Origin: Metellina segmentata
Taxonomy: Eukaryota > Arthropoda > Arachnida > Araneae > Tetragnathidae
Assembly: GCA_947359465.1 (NCBI GenBank)
Contig: OX375878.1
Location: 77,110,416 to 77,174,415, forward strand
DNA length: 64,000 nt
Reading direction: 5' to 3'
In this document: positions 58,485-64,000 of the stretch, piece by piece
Numbering within the stretch: position 1 is the first letter of the stretch
Layout: every line of letters starts with the position of its first letter
Translations under genes and position numbers: made by a program
Notes under the pieces: model-generated
Database searches by the model: none
The model's input: only the letters and a program-made list of their open reading frames with translations
Told to the model about the DNA's origin: nothing

Positions 58485-58720
58485 TAGTAGTAGTATTTTA
58501 ATTAAAGTTATACTGGTATGCAACACAAGGGCTATAGGACGAGCTATAAAACCCAAAAGGAAAGAAGAATCGAGGAATCTATAGGAGGTGAAATTTGCTA
58601 TAGGAAGTGTTGGAATAATAATATGTAATATTGAACCATGGCCAGATGGCGAGGTCACACCTGAATTGGCACCCTACCCTACAAACTACCACGCCAACGT
58701 GAAGACATGTTAGATCACGA
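58485..58720 (-). repeat. Non-LTR retrotransposon 3' tail, longest copy
   Basis: Begins with the shared ttttaattaaagttatactg followed by caacacaagggctatagg, and continues for about 200 bp of 3' untranslated sequence with a fairly balanced base composition. No coding part. Confidence 0.5.
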
Positions 58721-59309
58721 GATATTTATCGTGCACCAGCCTCTTTTTAGTTCACCACGGTCTGTTTTTTAAATTCGAACCTTAACCCTTCGGTTGCTAA
58801 CTCGTTACTCTTACCAACCATGTTACCATTACCACTACCTACAACTATCGAGAAAACTTTTTTTGTATGTTTGTTCATATGGACATCACCTATTACCAAG
58901 AGGCAAGCACACACTCATGAAACATCCCATGAATTAGTTTTCTTGAAATTAATAGTCAATTTGACGACAATCAATGTAATTTAAGTGTCTTTGTTTGAGT
59001 CTCGTCAAGACACAGCTTTCATTTTTTTTTTTTTTTTTAATATTTTTTCATACGAAACCGTAACCTTAAATAAAGACAATATTATTGTTTTTGTTGTCAT
59101 TCTATTGTGTGCATGGCTTTTAAATTTTTATGTTCACTTCTCACGAAACTGGGAAGAAATCTATGTGCACGCTGCTTTTCTTTTGTGTCCAAAGAATGAA
59201 ACTTAGAAAAGAAAATAATTGTTAGGTCCCACTTGTGTTTATATTACATGTTGCTTTTTCTTATATCTACTAGGAAGTCCGTATTTTTCTATATTCAGGA
59301 ATAAAAAGT
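58721..59309. other. Intergenic, nothing recognised
   Basis: Includes a T run of about 17 near 59022. An open stretch at 58985-59206 is not supported as a gene. Confidence 0.4.
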
Positions 59310-60308
59310 AGTTCTTTTTAAGGTAATGCTACTTTTTATTTTCTTTAAAACTTGTACTTTTTACAAAAAAATAGTTCAAAAGTTGGCTCACTTAGATTGC
59401 CACCTTCTTTACGAGTAATTTTGAAATGATTTGTAAAGAAACATGTAACGTAAGAAAGAGTGTATTCTCTTCTTTCACATGGTATTTTCAAATTTTAAAA
59501 CTAATAGTATTAAGCTGCAGATGTGACAGTTTTAGTTTTGTATCGGAAATTATACGATCTAAAAGTTCCGAAAATTGTATGACCAACTTTTAATTCCGTC
59601 GACTTTATTTATTAACCAATTTAAAAAATAATTGTACCGTACAAAAGAGTAGTACATTCTACGGTATACTGCTATGTTTTCAAACTGCCTATAAAAAATA
59701 ATAGCATTGAGCTGTAGGACAGTTTTAACAAAAATTAGCGAAAATATTCCGAAATTCGTATGACCAACTTTGGATTTCATCGAATTTATTTATTAACCAA
59801 TTTCAAAAATAATCATACCGTAAGAACGAGTACATTCCTAGGTATACTGTTATATTTTCAAATTTATAAACTAATAGTAATTAAATGATATAAATATGAC
59901 AGTTTTTTTTTTAAATAACAAAAATTTCCTGATTTTTTCCGAATTTCAAAAAAATATTATCACGAACCTGTTTGAAATTTCTAAAAAAACTCAACGAACT
60001 GCAAAAATTCACACTCAGAGGTACTCCATAAAAAAAACTCACAGCTGAAGACTGAAAATTTGTACGTGTTTTGCTCACTCGCAGTAGAAATTTCGCTTTC
60101 AACTTTGACACTTAATAAACTTTAAACTAATAGCTGCATCAGAAAAAAAAATCTTCTTCGTCCTGTTGCCTGGACAATTTTTAACATACAATGTCAATTT
60201 GGTAATTTTCTGATCCGTACTTTCTTGGGAAGCTGTCTAAGAATCCAGCGAAAAACGCGAGTTTTCAATCCTACGGCAGCGGCAACATTTTTTTAATATA
60301 GAGAGATA
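59310..60308 (-). mobile_element. Helitron-derived repeat, inverse orientation
   Basis: Read on the - strand it starts TCTCTATATTAAAAAAATG and then gttgccgctgccgtaggatt, collinear with 9008-10000 and 20678-21300. Three internal repeats with the theme taatagt...attttcaaa lie at about 150-bp spacing. The 3' end is missing. Confidence 0.65.
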
Positions 60309-60899
60309 CTTGGAATAGAGAACATAAGTCATTCCATGTCAAATTAGTAGTTTTGAATTAGGACCTCAGATTTTGATTAAACTTGGTGTGGCAATTGACT
60401 GTACCTATTAATAGAAAAACTAAGCTTTTTTTTTTTTTTTTTGCCTTTTTCAGTTATTAAACTTTACAATTTACATTTTTAATTGAAGTTCTGCATTTTG
60501 AGCAATTTAATGTCACAGTAGTTAACTATCTCAAAATGCTGCAACTTTCATGAAAAATTAGAATTGAACTTTCATTTTTAGTTAACATTTTTTCTTTTTT
60601 AATTACATTTAATTAATTAATGATCAAATCTTAATAGCTTTTGAACAGAGGGCAAATTTTTGTAAATTATATTTTCCTTTCATAACTAAGTATGGTTTGG
60701 GTACCATTAATATTGAGATAGAGAATGTTTGGGTGTCCTTGTCTCTGATTTCACATCTAGAGTACAAAAGAAACCTTTATTCTCCACACCACTGCCCTCA
60801 AGCAAAACCATTAACGTCCACCTCACAGATCCTTATTCTAAGATAGAATCATCTATTAAATAAAAAGATTAAACCATTAATCATTAATGCTTTATCTTC
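60309..60899. other. Intergenic, nothing firm
   Basis: AT-rich to 60720. 60720-60880 may be the upstream part of the non-LTR fragment that follows, but I cannot read a motif in it. Confidence 0.35.
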
Positions 60900-61590
60900 T
60901 AATAAATGAATTTTAGCCTATACTGATGAGTCTTTAATAATATGAATAAAGAAGGTACTGGTGTACATCTACTATAGTCAAAATCCGAAATCCTCCGAAC
61001 CTCGGCCATTTTGGATTATTTGAGTTTCAAAAGATAAGATCTTTTTAATACAATGCAACAAATTTTACTTGCAAATCTTCTAACTTTCCTGTGTGGTGTT
61101 TACTCTGAACATTGTTTTATCAGTTAGGTCCAGGCTTAACTCCTTGTTCTTTCAAAATTGTTGGAAAGATGTAAAAAAGTGAGGAAAACAAAAAAGCTGG
61201 TTAGAAACATCCGGATTCGGGACTTTGTACTGTACTGCTAAAAATAGAGGAATAACAAATAAAGGCTGTAACAGGAAAAATATCAAATTTCATCAGTAAA
61301 CTCAGCTATAAATGAGGCACTTGAAACTTAAAACTTTCATCAACACACCAAACTGAAGAAATTATTATCTTTAGTAATTCTTGATCTGCCTTAGAAGGAA
61401 TAGCAAATTTTCAACTCAAGATGTACATTCACTTTTGTACCAACTGGTGTGTTTGTAGAAAAGTGCGCTCTTCAGTGGATTCCTGCATGTGTGGACATTA
61501 AAGGAAATTTAGATGCAGATGATTTGTCAAAGGAAGATAAAGAATTAAATGCTGAACATACCCCAATAACTTACTGATGCTAATGTTTCA
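60900..61590 (+). pseudogene. Non-LTR retrotransposon RNase H domain, split by a MITE
   Basis: Near 60930 the + strand reads LAYTDESL, the first RNase H strand (YTDGS in the family). After the nested MITE comes SAINEALETLKL, EEIIIFSNSRSALEGI (the usual D of FTDS is N), then LQWIPACVDIKGNLDADDLS near 61460-61530. These are the ordered RNase H motifs of Jockey-like arthropod elements. Frameshifts and a lost catalytic residue make it inactive. It may be the same family as the element at 42390-43000. Confidence 0.72.
60975..61232. mobile_element. Tigger-like MITE inside the RNase H remnant
   Basis: TA-flanked; starts TAGTCAAAATCCGAAATCC (degenerate left end) and ends GGGACTTTGTACTG. Body as in 43710-44085 but about 120 bp shorter. 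Confidence 0.75.
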
Positions 61591-61685
61591 GTAAATCTTC
61601 TTTCCATAAAGCAAAATATTAAGATTTGTAAAAAAAATTTAAAGATCAAAATGACTTTTTCAGATGTTTTAGTGTTAATATTTAA

Positions 61686-61688
<3 letters not shown>

Positions 61689-61754
<66 letters not shown>
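61689..61754. repeat. (TA)33 microsatellite
   Basis: Uninterrupted TA dinucleotide for 66 bp, about 275 bp before the CHSY exon acceptor. Confidence 0.97.
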
Positions 61755-61757
<3 letters not shown>

Positions 61758-62136
61758 CAAAATATTTATTATTTGCATCACACTTTCCAATTTTCCTAAG
61801 GTGTTCACATTTTTACCAATCAACTTGTACTCGTATATTTAATTGTGAAATTCAATGTACTTTGTAGATATGCACAAATAATCTATTCTGATTGCTTTTA
61901 AGCTGATTAATCTTATTTCAAAATTTAATGATATCGTTACTCAGAATTTTTTCTAATTTAGATTTCTAAGGATGAATATTTCATGTGCATTGCAAACTCT
62001 TTTGTTTATTATTTATTTATTTTTTTACAGCTTGAAATCATCTGATGAAAGTATTAAAAATGCTGTGTGCTTCACAATTATGCCGTGTCCTTTGTGAACA
62101 GTCGTCGGATTTATTATCACTACACAATTGCGCTAT

Positions 62137-62826
62137 ATGCTACTGCAACAACCTTCCTGTTTCCTATCTCAAAATAGAATTAGTTCACCTTTAGATTCTG
62201 TAGAAAAGAATGAATTTGCTGTTGACAATGTTATCAACATTTCTGATTTATCTGAAAACACGAAACTGATGTTTATTGGTGTTATGACAGCTCAAAAGTA
62301 TTTAGAAACCAGAGCATTAGCTATACATAATACATGGGGGAAAACTGTTCCTGGAAAATTAATATTCTTTTCTAGCTCCAGTTCTAAGTCTAGTTCTAAC
62401 CTTCCTCTGATTCCATTGGAAAATGTAGATGATTCCTATCCACCACAGAAAAAGTCTTTTCTAATGTTAAAGTTCATGCATGATCATTTCATTGATGATT
62501 TTGAATGGTTTATGCGAGCAGATGATGATGTTTACATAAGAACAGAATATTTAGAAAAGTTTTTGAGGTCTGTTAACAGCACCAAACCTCAATTCATTGG
62601 TCAAGCTGGTCTTGGGAACAAAGAAGAGTTTGGACAGCTTAGTTTACAGGCTGATGAAAATTTTTGTATGGGAGGCCCAGGAATGATAATGAGCAGAGAC
62701 ACTCTACGTTTAGTCATTCCCCATATTAGATATTGTTTAAAGAATCTCTATTCCACTCATGAAGATGTTGAAGTGGGTCGATGTATCAGAAAGTTTGTAG
62801 GCATTCCCTGCACTTGGTCTTATGAG
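62137..62826 (+). CDS. CHSY1: Chondroitin sulfate synthase (CHSY family), first recognisable coding exon, partial
   Basis: The 230 codons from the ATG at 62137 to the donor gtacag at 62827 encode the N-terminal glycosyltransferase-31 domain of a chondroitin synthase. The hallmarks are in order: LMFIGVMTAQKYLETRALAI, HNTWGKTVPGK, DDSYPPQKKSFLMLKFMHDH, the metal-binding DDD in WFMRADDDVYI, ENFCMGGPGMIMS and THEDVEVGRCI, ending at TWSYE. In the family this domain transfers glucuronic acid to the growing chondroitin chain in the Golgi; the GalNAc-transferase half follows in later exons, outside the window. Two N-glycosylation sequons (NIS, NST) are present. An acceptor at 62029-62030 suggests the exon starts at 62031, with in-frame sequence open only from 62098. 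The expected signal anchor is not in this frame. CHSY1 versus CHSY3 cannot be separated from this piece. Confidence 0.88.
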
Positions 62827-64000
62827 GTACAGTACTCATTTCTTTTCATTGTTTTCTTCCAAATAGATTTGAATTTACCCCAGAAAATACTGTAGTAAAG
62901 GAATTGTTTATTTGTTATGTTTAAAAACAATATTGTCTTTCCCATGAAGTAATGGTTATCACATATTATCTTGTAAGGAATATGTGATAACATTTTCACA
63001 TTCAAAACTGAAGACCTTATTATGTACCATAAGTTACTGACAAACTTTTATTCAATATCTTGTGGGAAACTGGTATAATAGAACATCAAATATTCTAACA
63101 AGTTTATTTAAAATTATGATAAGTGATGTTCGCTTAATACTAAAATAAACTTAGAAATTTTTTTATATATATTGTGAATAGGTTCGTCATATACAAGATG
63201 ATTCTACAGTATGTGCAGACTCTCCAACTGTTACGGAATTTCCGTAGTTGCTACGGAAATTAGGTGAAAACTATGGATCTCGTACAAAAAACTCCGAGAA
63301 TAGTCTTCCACAATCCCGCTTCGCTTTCCCTTCCCCACCTGCTATGAGGAAGCATTCTTCCTTCAATTCCCCCGCCGGAATGACGTAGGCTATTGCATTG
63401 CAGAAATGACGTCTTCGGAAGATGCTTCCGCTTGGACGGTAAAGCTACGGTTTCCTAAGAAAGCGGAGCCGTAATGTAGCTGTGGATGACGTCACTAAAA
63501 CGTTGTTTATTCTAACAGATGGCGTTGGTTTCCCAGAGAGCGTTGTTTGTGAGCGTAACGAAAATTAGCGGAGCCGCCATTTGTATGATGATCGTCATAG
63601 CGGTCTCAAACATTTGGGTTTTTTCTCTTGTTACGGCAACATTTCATTTCCTGCGCCAAAAAATTGGAGCAGAGGGAAGCAAGACAAACAAAATTTTTTG
63701 ACTGGCATTGTTTATTTCTTTTTTGTAAAAACGGCATGGTTAAAGATAGATTAAAAATTTCAACGGATTTGAAATCTGCGGAAAATTTTACACCAGATCG
63801 CTATCTTCAATATGATTCTCTTTAAATAAATAATTAGTAATTATTTAATAAAAGAAATAATTGAATAATAAAATGATCCCGAAGGTTAGAAACTTGGACT
63901 AGAGAATAAAAATGCCTCTTTGTTTTGTAACTTGTTTGTGTGACTTTTAAAATAAGATTCATTCACTTATATACACTCATTGCCATAAAAATGTGCGCAC
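62827..64000. other. CHSY intron with repeat fragments
   Basis: No further CHSY exon is seen up to the edge. 63237-63261 is an 11-bp inverted repeat (AATTTCCGTAG-ttg-CTACGGAAATT). 63580-63820 repeats the interior of the second Helitron family in + orientation, and 63440-63480 (taaagctacggtttcctaag) recurs near 47430 and 52600. Confidence 0.55.

Noticed and set aside
61545..61823. A 92-residue protein
   Set aside because: The frame exists only because a TA microsatellite has no stops in that frame (repeating Y-I).
62045..62095. The ATG at 62045 as the CHSY start
   Set aside because: Its frame does not lead into the enzyme; it runs about 50 codons and stops inside the CHSY coding exon.

Overview
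The window looks like a piece of an arthropod nuclear genome, most likely a chelicerate such as a spider. It is AT-rich, has spliced genes with short exons and long introns, and is packed with degraded DNA transposons and Helitrons of kinds common in spiders and ticks. The organism call is an inference from gene structure and repeat content. Nothing in the window is bacterial, plasmid or viral.

Three host genes can be read. (1) A complete CUTA gene on the + strand (coding exons between 14039 and 23968) has six exons whose splice phases all agree and gives a 131-residue CutA-family protein. (2) On the - strand, tail-to-tail with CUTA, are the last six exons (54892 down to 32190) of a gene I identify as the centromere licensing factor MIS18BP1/KNL2. 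The identification rests on its ordered C-terminal motifs: a GTLKRKR block, an EEYLFRRNKK block and an acidic AYFSEASD end. (3) At the right edge, on the + strand, is the first recognisable coding exon of a chondroitin sulfate synthase (CHSY family), 62137 to 62826, ending at a clean splice donor. The rest of that gene lies beyond the window.

Layout: 1-14 kb is intergenic and made of Tc1-like, hAT, Harbinger-like and Helitron copies. 14-24 kb is CUTA, with a Tc1 in intron 1 and a Helitron, a tRNA-derived SINE and a hAT-like element in intron 5. 24-32 kb is the CUTA-KNL2 intergenic space, with a long BED-finger hAT and a Helitron. 32-55 kb is KNL2, whose introns hold at least two short hAT elements, a Harbinger-like element, a non-LTR remnant, Tigger elements, a GTF2IRD2-type hAT and the remains of an autonomous Helitron. 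55-57.5 kb is a mariner whose two ends are long inverted arms around tandem Helitrons. 57.5-62 kb holds more repeats and a non-LTR RNase H fragment.

The genes are not an operon and share no obvious pathway: CutA is a small trimeric protein, KNL2 acts in CENP-A deposition and CHSY is a Golgi glycosyltransferase. Points that merit a second look are the KNL2 protein (a degenerate CENPC-like motif, a duplicated PIDDL motif and no visible SANT/Myb domain), the CUTA start region (a tiny upstream ORF whose stop overlaps the AUG), the CHSY N-terminus (a hydrophobic anchor that appears out of frame), and the layered transposon insertions, some of which keep exact target-site duplications.
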